Shown here: one piece after another, positions 13,024 to 19,010 of the stretch | Numbering within the stretch: position 1 is the first letter of the stretch | Layout of the letters: the number at the start of each line of letters is the position of its first letter | NCBI GenBank assembly: GCA_002372545.1 | Contig: DFHD01000031.1 | Span: 1-19,010 of the forward strand | Length of the DNA stretch: 19,010 bases | Reading direction: 5' to 3' | Source: Lachnospiraceae bacterium UBA3732 | GTDB lineage: Bacteria > Bacillota > Clostridia > Lachnospirales > Lachnospiraceae | Made by a program: the position numbers and the translations under genes | The notes under the pieces: generated by a model | Database searches by the model: none | The model's input: the letters and a program-made list of their open reading frames with translations, nothing else | Told to the model about the DNA's origin: nothing

Positions 13024-13887
13024 CTACAAAAATCTCTTCAGGCTTTTTTTGAGGCCTCTCCACTTCAGCCGCCTTGCTTCGCGTTTTCCCTTTCCCGACG
13101 CCTTCACCTTCTTAAAATAGAGGTCGGAAAGCTTGGTATAGTACTCGGAGATTCCCCGAAGGAACTTCACCTTCGCCCGGGGATCCTCCACCGCCTCATA
13201 ATGCTCCTTAAGGAGGCTGACCGCCTTGACCGAAACTTCCTCGCGGCGGTTCTCCGTCAGACTTCCTCCATGCTTCCGGTACGCATAAAGCACCTTCGGA
13301 ATATAGCAGAATCTGAACTTTTCATATGCACGGAGAAAGAAATCATAATCCTCCACCAAAAATTTTTCCGGATCATAGCCGCCCAGCGCCTCATGAACGC
13401 CTCGCTTATACAGAAAGCAGGCACCCATGATGTTCCGCCTGTAGATCTCATCCGGGCTTCCCACCTTTTTCCGCCTTCCCTGCTTCCGGCCGTTCTCATC
13501 AATAAAATCCTCTCTGGCAAAGACCAGATCCGCCCGCTTCTTCTTCAGGGTGCGGAGCATGGTACGAAGCGCCTCCGGATAATACCGGTTATCATCCGAG
13601 GTCCAGGTAAAATACTGGCCGGATGCATACTGAAAGCCCCTGTTAAGGCTGGCCGGAAGCCTGAGATTCGTCTCATTCCGCAGCACATGGATCCGCCTGT
13701 CCTTCTCCGCATATTCCTGCAGGATGCCGGGCGTTCCGTCAGTTGACGCATCATCCACAAGGATCAGCTCCCAGTTTTCATAGCTTTGGGCAAGGACACT
13801 GTCGATCGCCTCACCGATGTATTTTTCTCCGTTATATACCGGCAGTACAATGGATATCCTGCCCGGTGCCGCTTTTCTTTTTTCCAT
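13024..13887 (-). CDS. GT2-family glycosyltransferase
   Basis: A GT-A fold transferase that adds one sugar to the lipid-linked repeat unit on the cytoplasmic face. Motifs: ISIVLPVYNG (residues 11-20), LILVDDASTDGT (41-52), the DXD-like metal site TSDDN (96-100), and EDYDFFLRA toward the acceptor side. The length, 287 residues, is normal and there are no membrane helices, so it is a soluble or peripheral enzyme, not a polymerising synthase. ATG 13887 has AAGGCGG about 5 nt upstream. The C-terminal 45 residues are rich in Lys and Arg, which may help membrane contact. It follows the GT4 gene by 64 bp. Donor and acceptor cannot be read from the sequence. Confidence 0.94.
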   Translation of the reverse strand: MEKRKAAPGRISIVLPVYNGEKYIGEAIDSVLAQSYENWELILVDDASTDGTPGILQEYAEKDRRIHVLRNETNLRLPASLNRGFQYASGQYFTWTSDDNRYYPEALRTMLRTLKKKRADLVFAREDFIDENGRKQGRRKKVGSPDEIYRRNIMGACFLYKRGVHEALGGYDPEKFLVEDYDFFLRAYEKFRFCYIPKVLYAYRKHGGSLTENRREEVSVKAVSLLKEHYEAVEDPRAKVKFLRGISEYYTKLSDLYFKKVKASGKGKREARRLKWRGLKKSLKRFL

Positions 13888-13951
13888 ATTTTCCGCCTTA
13901 TTCGCCCTGCTTCCTCATCCATCTCCGGAGCATTCCGCAAAGCTCTCCCTC

Positions 13952-15085
13952 TCAGTTCTTCCGGGCGTCAGCTTCCGCTCCATACCCGGCGATCACGGTA
14001 TCGTAGATTTCCTCCAGCCTGTTCACCATCCGGTCCAGAGAGAACCGGGGATCCCTGCCCGGGGTATACGCCCGGCTGTCCTCCTGCAGATCATCCGCCG
14101 CTCTGCACCATTCCTCCATCCCATCGGAAAGAGAGAGCTGAATGGCCGGAAAATCCTGCATCATCACCTCCGGCGTGATCCGGTCCGACATCAATACCGG
14201 CGTACCGGAAGCCTGCGCCTCGATCACCGAAAGGGGCAGTCCCTCATAAAGCGAAGGAAAAACAAAAAGGTCCATCATGCTATAAAGCCGGGGCATATCG
14301 TTCCGGGCGCCAAGAAAAAATACCTTATTCTTAATGCCCAGCTCTTCAGCCTCCTTTTCCGCCGAAGGCCTTCCCGGCCCGGTCCCGGCAAGAAGGAGCA
14401 CCGCTTCACGGTCCTTCGCATATTCCGCAAAAAAGCGGAGCAGAAAATCATGATTTTTCTGGGGCATGAACCGCCCGCAGTGTCCGACCACGGAAAGCGC
14501 CGACGAAGCCTGTATCCCCAGCTCCCTGAGGATAGTCCTGCGGTTTTCTTCCCTGTTTCCGGCAGCCTCCCAAAAGGGAGCATAATCAATGCCATTCCAA
14601 AGGATCTCTCTCTTCGCTCCCTCCGGAAACAGGCTGTCTCCCGCCGCGCCGGAGCAGGCAACAAGATATTCCGCGTGTGCGGCAATATAATCTTTCATCC
14701 TGCGGGTAAAAATACGCTTCCAGGGCTTTACCGGAAGATCGTTATGCGAGTGCACGATCACCGGCCCCCTGCCCATTTTTTGCGCCACCCTGCACATCTC
14801 AGCATGAAACCGCCGGGAGCCCGCATTGATATGGATCAGGTCATATTCTTCTTCTGAAAGGATGGCGGCAAAGCGCCTTCTCATCTCCCGGAAAGATGGT
14901 TTTGCGGAGTCGATCCCACTCTCCCTTGTCCCCTTTTCCTGTCCGCACGTGCGGTAAAGAGAGCGGATATCCAACGTAAACCTTTCCGGATCGATCCGTT
15001 CGGCGACCCGTTCATATAACGCTGTGATCCCGCCGCCGTTTCCGGCCTTTGGCTTAAGCACCAGTATTTTTTTCGGCTGCGGCAT
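13952..15085 (-). CDS. GT4-family glycosyltransferase (GT-B fold)
   Basis: A retaining glycosyltransferase acting on the growing lipid-linked glycan. With the start at ATG 15085 the protein has 377 residues. N-terminal domain: KKILVLKPKAGNGGGI (5-20), the acceptor-side loop of this family, and IVHSHND (110-116). C-terminal domain: VVGHCGRFMPQKNHD (199-213), LLLAGTGPG (230-238) and the EX7E motif between E281 and E289 (EGLPLSVIE). I chose 15085 over the longer GTG 15106 because AAGGAG lies 6 nt before it. The upstream LicD gene stops 33 bp earlier, so both should be on one transcript. It resembles capsular transferases of the EpsF/CapM kind; the sugar is unknown. Confidence 0.94.
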   Translation of the reverse strand: MPQPKKILVLKPKAGNGGGITALYERVAERIDPERFTLDIRSLYRTCGQEKGTRESGIDSAKPSFREMRRRFAAILSEEEYDLIHINAGSRRFHAEMCRVAQKMGRGPVIVHSHNDLPVKPWKRIFTRRMKDYIAAHAEYLVACSGAAGDSLFPEGAKREILWNGIDYAPFWEAAGNREENRRTILRELGIQASSALSVVGHCGRFMPQKNHDFLLRFFAEYAKDREAVLLLAGTGPGRPSAEKEAEELGIKNKVFFLGARNDMPRLYSMMDLFVFPSLYEGLPLSVIEAQASGTPVLMSDRITPEVMMQDFPAIQLSLSDGMEEWCRAADDLQEDSRAYTPGRDPRFSLDRMVNRLEEIYDTVIAGYGAEADARKN

Positions 15086-15091
15086 ACGCTT

Positions 15092-15097
15092 CTCCTT
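15092..15097 (-). promoter_or_regulatory. Shine-Dalgarno site deciding the GT4 start
   Basis: AAGGAG is 6 nt before ATG 15085 and falls inside the longer frame that begins at GTG 15106, which has no comparable site. Confidence 0.8.
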
Positions 15098-15118
15098 CTT
15101 TCCCACTATGATCGCGTT

Positions 15119-15973
15119 TTATTCACCGTCTGTCTCCAGCAGCTCCGGCGCGATCCAGACCACCCGGGAATCATGCTTATTCCGCTTATCCGCCGGCGGC
15201 AGCTCCATATAATCCCCGTAAAGCGTCCGAAGGAAGGTATCCGCCTGCTCCGGTCCGCGGAAAAGGCCGTCCTCAAAGGGATATTCCTTGCCTTCACCAT
15301 ACACGGTCTTCGGCATGATGTCCTTATACTTATATGAACTCATGCTGTTGATGTACCATCGGGAATCCTTTGCCGGACACTTTTTCATGACCTTATCCAG
15401 CTTCACCCAGTTCCGCCTGTAGGAAACCTTTTTCTCCAGCCCTGTCTTCTGCACCAGAGAGATGATCATCCGTTCGATCCATTTTCTTTTTTTCCCGACA
15501 GAAACGATCTCATCAAAAACAGAGATCATCAGCCACATTCTGCGCCAGAGCAGATGTTTTTTTCTGATCCACTGCGCCGCCCGGCTCTCCGGCATGCCAT
15601 CCAGCGGAAGCACACTGATCCATGCCATACAGGTCTTCTCCTTCGTGGCATTTGTCCTGCGGATCCTGATCCGGGGATCATAGATCCGGAGAACATAAAC
15701 ATGCTCATACTGTCTGTATAAAAAATGGCCAAGCCGGAATCTCTGGTCCAACTCGGCCGGCAGGACCTTCAGCAGCTTTTCATAATCCTCCCTGGGCATC
15801 CTGACATCCACATCATCATCCCAGGGGATGAAGCCCTTATGGCGCACCGCACCCAGAAATGTACCTGCACTGAGATAATAGATAAGCCCATGCCGGTCAC
15901 AGATCCGCACCAGTTCCTTCAACATCTCCAGATCACATTTTTGTACGATCCGGAGTTTTTCATCATCTGTCAT
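15119..15973 (-). CDS. LicD-family phospho-group transferase (second copy)
   Basis: Members of this family move a phospho-alcohol group (phosphocholine in pneumococcal LicD; ribitol phosphate in the related human fukutin) from a CDP carrier to a sugar. The signature GAVRHKGFIPWDDDVDV is at residues 41-57, with the DDD triad at 52-54, and YGDYMELPP lies near the end as in the family. The 284-residue length is normal. ATG 15973 follows a GGGGGCGGG stretch about 9 nt upstream. It is 53 bp downstream of a paralogous LicD gene. The two share the signature and general layout but differ widely elsewhere, so they probably act at different positions or on different acceptors. The nearby TagD-like enzyme suggests CDP-glycerol as donor; this is inference. 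Confidence 0.95.
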   Translation of the reverse strand: MTDDEKLRIVQKCDLEMLKELVRICDRHGLIYYLSAGTFLGAVRHKGFIPWDDDVDVRMPREDYEKLLKVLPAELDQRFRLGHFLYRQYEHVYVLRIYDPRIRIRRTNATKEKTCMAWISVLPLDGMPESRAAQWIRKKHLLWRRMWLMISVFDEIVSVGKKRKWIERMIISLVQKTGLEKKVSYRRNWVKLDKVMKKCPAKDSRWYINSMSSYKYKDIMPKTVYGEGKEYPFEDGLFRGPEQADTFLRTLYGDYMELPPADKRNKHDSRVVWIAPELLETDGE

Positions 15974-16026
15974 CCTTGTCCCGCCCCCTGCCGGGTCATC
16001 CGCTTCCGTTTCCGGAGCATTTACAC

Positions 16027-16842
16027 TTAATTCAGCAGCTCCGAATGATGCGCATTCTTGTCCCGGTTTTCCGGAAGTTTCATGTAATCCCCGTAGATTC
16101 TCTTTAAGAAATAATCATAGTCTGCGGGGCCGCGCAGTTTAAAGCTTTCAAAGGGATACAGCGCTCCCTTTCCGAAACATGCCTTGGGCATGATCTGCTT
16201 CCATTTATACTGCCCCATATAATTTCCGGCATAGAGCGCACCCTCGTAGGGATACTTCCGGAGAAGCCGGTCGATCCTGCCGAGCCATACCTTTTTATCC
16301 GTATGCTTTCCAAAGCCGGTGATGAGGGCAAAGCGGATGATGATCCGGTCGAGAAGCGGACGTCCGGGCCGCTTGATATTCACCTTATCGATCGTTGAAA
16401 AATGGTACATTGCCCGCAGCGCCATAAAATGGATCCGGTGAAGCTGCCGCTTAATGGCATTCTTCGGCGTGCCGTCCAGCGGAAAAATGTCGATCCAGAC
16501 GTTCTCTTTCCGTTTCTCCTTGCTGCCGGTACGCATCATGAGATGACGCTTATCCACAAGCTGGGCAAAGTAAAAATGGTGCTCCGGATTATTCTGCCAG
16601 GTATCCAGCCGGAAATCCTCCGGAAGCTGCTCCGGCAGCTCCTTAAGGAGCCGGTCATAGTACTTCCGGGGGAGAGCGATATCCATATCGTCGTCCCAGG
16701 GAATAAAACCCTTATGCCGGACAGCCCCGAGAAGGGTGCCGCCGGAGATGAAATAGGGGATCTTATTTTCGCTTAGATACCGGTGAAGCGGCTCCAGAAT
16801 TCCCAATATTATGGTTTGTGTTTCAGATAGCTGTTTTTCCAT
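16027..16842 (-). CDS. LicD-family phospho-group transferase (first copy)
   Basis: Paralogue of the next gene, with the family signature GAVRHKGFIPWDDDMDI (residues 39-55), a conserved DIFPLDGTP stretch in the middle and YGDYMKLP near the C-terminus. It has 271 residues and appears complete. ATG 16842 has AGGA 9-10 nt upstream. It follows the TagD-like gene by 84 bp; no terminator or promoter is evident in that gap, so the three genes are probably co-transcribed. The most economical model is transfer of a phospho-polyol from a CDP-activated donor made by the TagD-like enzyme. Phosphocholine transfer is the alternative, but no LicA/LicB/LicC partner is seen here. Confidence 0.95.
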   Translation of the reverse strand: MEKQLSETQTIILGILEPLHRYLSENKIPYFISGGTLLGAVRHKGFIPWDDDMDIALPRKYYDRLLKELPEQLPEDFRLDTWQNNPEHHFYFAQLVDKRHLMMRTGSKEKRKENVWIDIFPLDGTPKNAIKRQLHRIHFMALRAMYHFSTIDKVNIKRPGRPLLDRIIIRFALITGFGKHTDKKVWLGRIDRLLRKYPYEGALYAGNYMGQYKWKQIMPKACFGKGALYPFESFKLRGPADYDYFLKRIYGDYMKLPENRDKNAHHSELLN

Positions 16843-16926
16843 TGTAGATATTCCTGTCGTTTATTGTTCTGCTTTTTCGCATGATACCCGCCGGTCTGTC
16901 CGGTTCCGGATCCGCGCCGTATACGA

Positions 16927-17349
16927 TCATCCGTTCTGCTGATCGTTCCCCGACCGTTTCTTCAGCTCTTCACTCGATACACCTTCTGTCCGCGGAAGAT
17001 AGACCACCTCTGCCCCTACCCGGGCCAGCTCCTCCTCTGTTCTTTTCCAGCGCTCATTTCCCAGCCAGTCGCTCCCGATGAATACTACATCAAAATGCAG
17101 CTTATCCCAGAGTTCTCTCTTATCCAGTGTATCCGCCACCAGCGTGTCATCCACCACCTTAAGAGCCGCCACGATCTCACGCCGCTCCTCCTCCGGGATT
17201 ACCGGCGTATGATGCTTATATTCCTCCGTCAGTCGGTCGGAATTGACGCCCACGATCAGCCGGTCGCACTGCTCAGCCGCCCTTTTGAGCAGCCTTAAGT
17301 GCCCGACATGAAAAAGGTCAAATACACCCTGGGTATAACCGACTCTCAT
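16927..17349 (-). CDS. tagD: TagD-like glycerol-3-phosphate cytidylyltransferase
   Basis: Small cytoplasmic nucleotidyltransferase that would make CDP-glycerol from CTP and glycerol 3-phosphate. The frame starts MRVGYTQGVFDLFHVGHL, with the HVGH nucleotide-binding motif at residues 14-17; GSDW is at 92-95 and the RTEGVSSE motif at 120-127, corresponding to the RTxGVST signature of the family. The length of 140 residues is slightly above the 129-132 of known TagD enzymes, the extra being a polar C-terminus. A longer in-frame start at 17418 exists, but GGAGG 10 nt upstream of ATG 17349 and alignment with the family favour 17349. The gene is followed by two LicD genes. An alternative substrate such as another polyol or ethanolamine phosphate cannot be excluded. 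Confidence 0.93.
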   Translation of the reverse strand: MRVGYTQGVFDLFHVGHLRLLKRAAEQCDRLIVGVNSDRLTEEYKHHTPVIPEEERREIVAALKVVDDTLVADTLDKRELWDKLHFDVVFIGSDWLGNERWKRTEEELARVGAEVVYLPRTEGVSSEELKKRSGNDQQNG

Positions 17350-17359
17350 TTCCAAATTT

Positions 17360-17364
17360 CCTCC
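17360..17364 (-). promoter_or_regulatory. Shine-Dalgarno site deciding the tagD start
   Basis: GGAGG lies 10 nt before ATG 17349, supporting the shorter protein that begins exactly at the family N-terminus. Confidence 0.8.
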
Positions 17365-17414
17365 GAATCCTCTACATGCAAATCCGTTTTCGTTCTGCGT
17401 CCGCGCTTCCCTTA

Positions 17415-18773
17415 TCACTCGATTTTTCTTCCGCGATGGTCCCTGCCCTCTGCCGGACTCTTTTCTTTTTCTGCCGGACTCTTTTCTTCCTCTGCCGGAC
17501 TTTCTTCACTTTCCTCTCCTGCATCTCCAAAATGATCCGCCGTATGGATATACGCCAGGAAGAACCAGAGGAGCGGCGTGTTGCAGATCTGGGTAAAAAA
17601 GAACAGCATGATGAACAGCCCTTCAAAAAAGATCAGATTGTATTTTTTCTCCGTGAATGCCTCCCGGATGTCCTGGATCACCGGAACCAGGATCAGGCTG
17701 GAAAGGAGGATGCCTCCGCTGGATACAAAATACATCAGCCCTATGCTGGGGCCCTTTTTCATAAAGGTATACTGCCATACCGCCTCGGCGTTCAGCCAGC
17801 CACATCCGGTAAACTTATGGGTCTTAAAGGCCTTCCAGCAGGCGCTGAGATGCCGCAGCCTGATCCTCGTGGAGCCCTTTCCCGCCGCAGTGGTATAAAG
17901 CTTCAGGAGAAGCAGTCCCACCATCACAGCCGCAAGGATCGCAAGGGCCACCGGAAGATATTTTTTTACCACAGTCCCAACCTTTTTATTTGTCTGCGCC
18001 AGCCGGATGAACCAGGCTGCCGCAAGGCAGATCATGCCTGTGGTACTGATGGTGGAAAGGATCGTCACCGAAAAGAGGATAAGCTTCCACCTTTTGGGTT
18101 TTTCCTCCATGAACATCTCTGCGATGAGCGCAGTGCAGAGTCCCATATTATACATCGGCCCCTCGGTAAAGAAGGCCGTATTCCGCCAGATCTTCAGCCC
18201 GAAAATCTTGCTGAAGTGAGATTCATAAAAGAGATACTGATAGTTTTTGATCACCGGCGGTTCCCAGGTTCCCCAGACCCGCGGCGTTTCGTAGGTTACG
18301 GGGAGAACATGCAGCACCGGTCCCAGAAGATACCAGATGAGCGAGGCTGCCGCGACGACCGCAAAGATATTCACAAACCGCTTCCAGAGTACCGTTTTAT
18401 CCTTATGGGTGCCGATCCAGAGCACGATCCAAAGAAGGAGGATCATGTATCTCGTCCGGAAATCAGCCCGGTTGACCGTATTAAAATGCTGGAAGGTCAG
18501 GATGGCCGCCGCCCCGATCAGGAGCCGGATATACCGCTCTTTGGATATCCACAGCCGCCTGTATACCGCCGCATAAAGCACTGCCTGCGTAAATACCAGT
18601 CTCTGGAGCCAGCCGAACATCAGATTCTGGGTGATCTCCGTTTTGGTATCATAGACCCAGGCATTGCCCGTCATGGCTATGATCAGAAAGAGGATCAGAT
18701 AGTCCAGTGCGGCAAAGAGAATCACCCCGGCCGTTTCCCCCGCTTTATTCCATTGTATCCGGGTCTCTGTCAT
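17415..18773 (-). CDS. O-antigen polymerase/ligase-like (Wzy-type) membrane protein
   Basis: A multi-pass membrane protein of 452 residues with about ten to twelve predicted helices. A larger extracytoplasmic loop in the middle (about 165-210) contains aromatic-rich YESHFSKIFG and FFTEGPMYNMGL; the latter resembles the R-x-x-G/FxEP-type segment seen in Wzy/WaaL-like proteins. These families diverge strongly in sequence, so the assignment rests on topology and on the position at the head of a polysaccharide cluster with a flippase and glycosyltransferases. ATG 18773 has AAGAGGAC close upstream. After the last helix the C-terminus is a charged tail with three seven-residue repeats (SPAEEEK, SPAEKEK, SPAEGRD), probably cytoplasmic. 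If correct, it joins repeat units into the long chain on the outer face. Confidence 0.75.
   Translation of the reverse strand: MTETRIQWNKAGETAGVILFAALDYLILFLIIAMTGNAWVYDTKTEITQNLMFGWLQRLVFTQAVLYAAVYRRLWISKERYIRLLIGAAAILTFQHFNTVNRADFRTRYMILLLWIVLWIGTHKDKTVLWKRFVNIFAVVAAASLIWYLLGPVLHVLPVTYETPRVWGTWEPPVIKNYQYLFYESHFSKIFGLKIWRNTAFFTEGPMYNMGLCTALIAEMFMEEKPKRWKLILFSVTILSTISTTGMICLAAAWFIRLAQTNKKVGTVVKKYLPVALAILAAVMVGLLLLKLYTTAAGKGSTRIRLRHLSACWKAFKTHKFTGCGWLNAEAVWQYTFMKKGPSIGLMYFVSSGGILLSSLILVPVIQDIREAFTEKKYNLIFFEGLFIMLFFFTQICNTPLLWFFLAYIHTADHFGDAGEESEESPAEEEKSPAEKEKSPAEGRDHRGRKIE
17450..17512. repeat. 21-bp tandem repeats in the polymerase tail
   Basis: The motif ctgccggact occurs at 17450, 17471 and 17492, a period of 21 bp, encoding three copies of a seven-residue SPAE(E/K)EK-like unit. 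The first two copies are close to identical, the third diverges. Confidence 0.85.
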
Positions 18774-18928
18774 GTCCTCTTCCTTATCCGTTCATTCTTC
18801 CTGTCAGCTTTTTCGCTCTGCTGTCTCTTCTTCCGCAGAGCGTCTCTCTCAGCTGCCACTCAGTGAATTCCTCTGCCTGCGCAGATTGCCGCTCAGACCT
18901 TTTCACTCAGATGCTTCTCCGCTCATTC
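18774..18928 (-). other. Spacer upstream of the polymerase gene
   Basis: This 155-nt purine-rich gap contains several copies of CTGAG at irregular spacing and one perfect hairpin (listed separately). I see no sigma-A promoter or U-tailed terminator in it, so the polymerase gene is probably read from an upstream promoter outside the window. Confidence 0.5.
18814..18842. repeat. Inverted repeat upstream of the polymerase gene
   Basis: The arms cgctctgc (18814-18821) and gcagagcg (18835-18842) pair perfectly over 8 bp around a 13-nt loop. Neither strand has a T tract after it, so it is not a standard terminator. Confidence 0.6.
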
Positions 18929-19010
18929 TCAGCGTTTTCTTCTCAGTTTTCCCAGAATACTGTCTGTTACTTCCTTCGTCATGGGCTCCTTCGCTATGAG
19001 CAGAATAATG
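18929..19010 (-). CDS. 3' end of an unidentified upstream gene
   Basis: One minus-strand frame gives 26 codons (IILLIAKEPMTKEVTDSI and a basic ending) before a TGA at 18929-18931. The other two frames are less gene-like: one stops after four codons, and the other reads on with low-complexity polar residues. The balanced composition and the Lys/Arg-rich end look like a genuine C-terminus, but it is too short to name. It would belong to the same transcription direction as the cluster. Confidence 0.5.
   Translation of the reverse strand, partial: IILLIAKEPMTKEVTDSILGKLRRKR

Noticed and set aside
13257..13520. Short minus-strand frames inside the GT2 gene
   Set aside because: They overlap the GT2 coding frame in another phase and lack domain features or ribosome sites.
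17350..17418. Longer N-terminus for the TagD-like protein
   Set aside because: The additional 23 residues do not fit the family start, and a GGAGG site points to ATG 17349.
17376..18866. Plus-strand open frame (496 codons) opposite the polymerase gene
   Set aside because: Antisense to a membrane protein with good helices and RBS; its translation is polar, low in motifs and typical of a shadow frame.

Overview
The window is an envelope-polysaccharide locus from a low-to-moderate GC Gram-positive bacterium. A Lachnospiraceae-like Clostridia member is my best guess. This rests on the Firmicutes-type CpsB/CpsC/CpsD trio, an S-layer-homology (SLH) protein with a Gram-positive signal peptide, TagD and LicD families, purine-rich Shine-Dalgarno sites, and a textbook sigma-A promoter. 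Every supported gene is on the minus strand, so transcription runs from high to low coordinates.

Right to left, in transcription order: the last codons of an unidentified gene (18929-19010), then an O-antigen-polymerase-like membrane protein, a TagD-like cytidylyltransferase, two tandem LicD-family transferases, a GT4 and a GT2 glycosyltransferase, a polysaccharide pyruvyl transferase, a hexapeptide acetyltransferase and a MurJ/MviN-like flippase. This block looks like the build, decorate and export part of a lipid-linked polymer pathway. An SLH-domain surface protein follows, with its own strong promoter (TTGACA-17-TAAAAT at 9213-9241) and a candidate terminator behind it (7533-7561). Next come an unrecognised 649-residue membrane protein with two sets of in-frame tandem repeats, then CpsB phosphatase, CpsC co-polymerase, CpsD tyrosine kinase, a membrane-bound UDP-sugar 4,6-dehydratase of the FlaA1/CapD type, and the first two thirds of a DegT/EpsN-like aminotransferase that runs off the left edge.

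A coherent reading is that the right block makes a glycan carrying pyruvate ketals, O-acetyl groups and phospho-polyol groups (TagD to CDP-glycerol, then LicD). The pyruvylated glycan may be the ligand on which the SLH protein docks. The left block controls chain length by the tyrosine phosphorylation cycle and begins the supply of a 4-amino-4,6-dideoxy sugar through dehydratase plus aminotransferase. No initiating sugar-phosphate transferase is visible, so it must lie outside the window or elsewhere.

The most unusual points are: the tyrosine-rich tail of CpsD shares its DNA, in another frame, with the start of the dehydratase gene; the dehydratase ends in a G7 tract followed by an out-of-frame 16-bp tandem duplication; its catalytic domain appears to carry an insertion of about 50 residues; and GC content drops clearly in the last gene. 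No tRNA, rRNA, CRISPR array or insertion sequence was seen, and no gap between genes exceeds about 200 bases.
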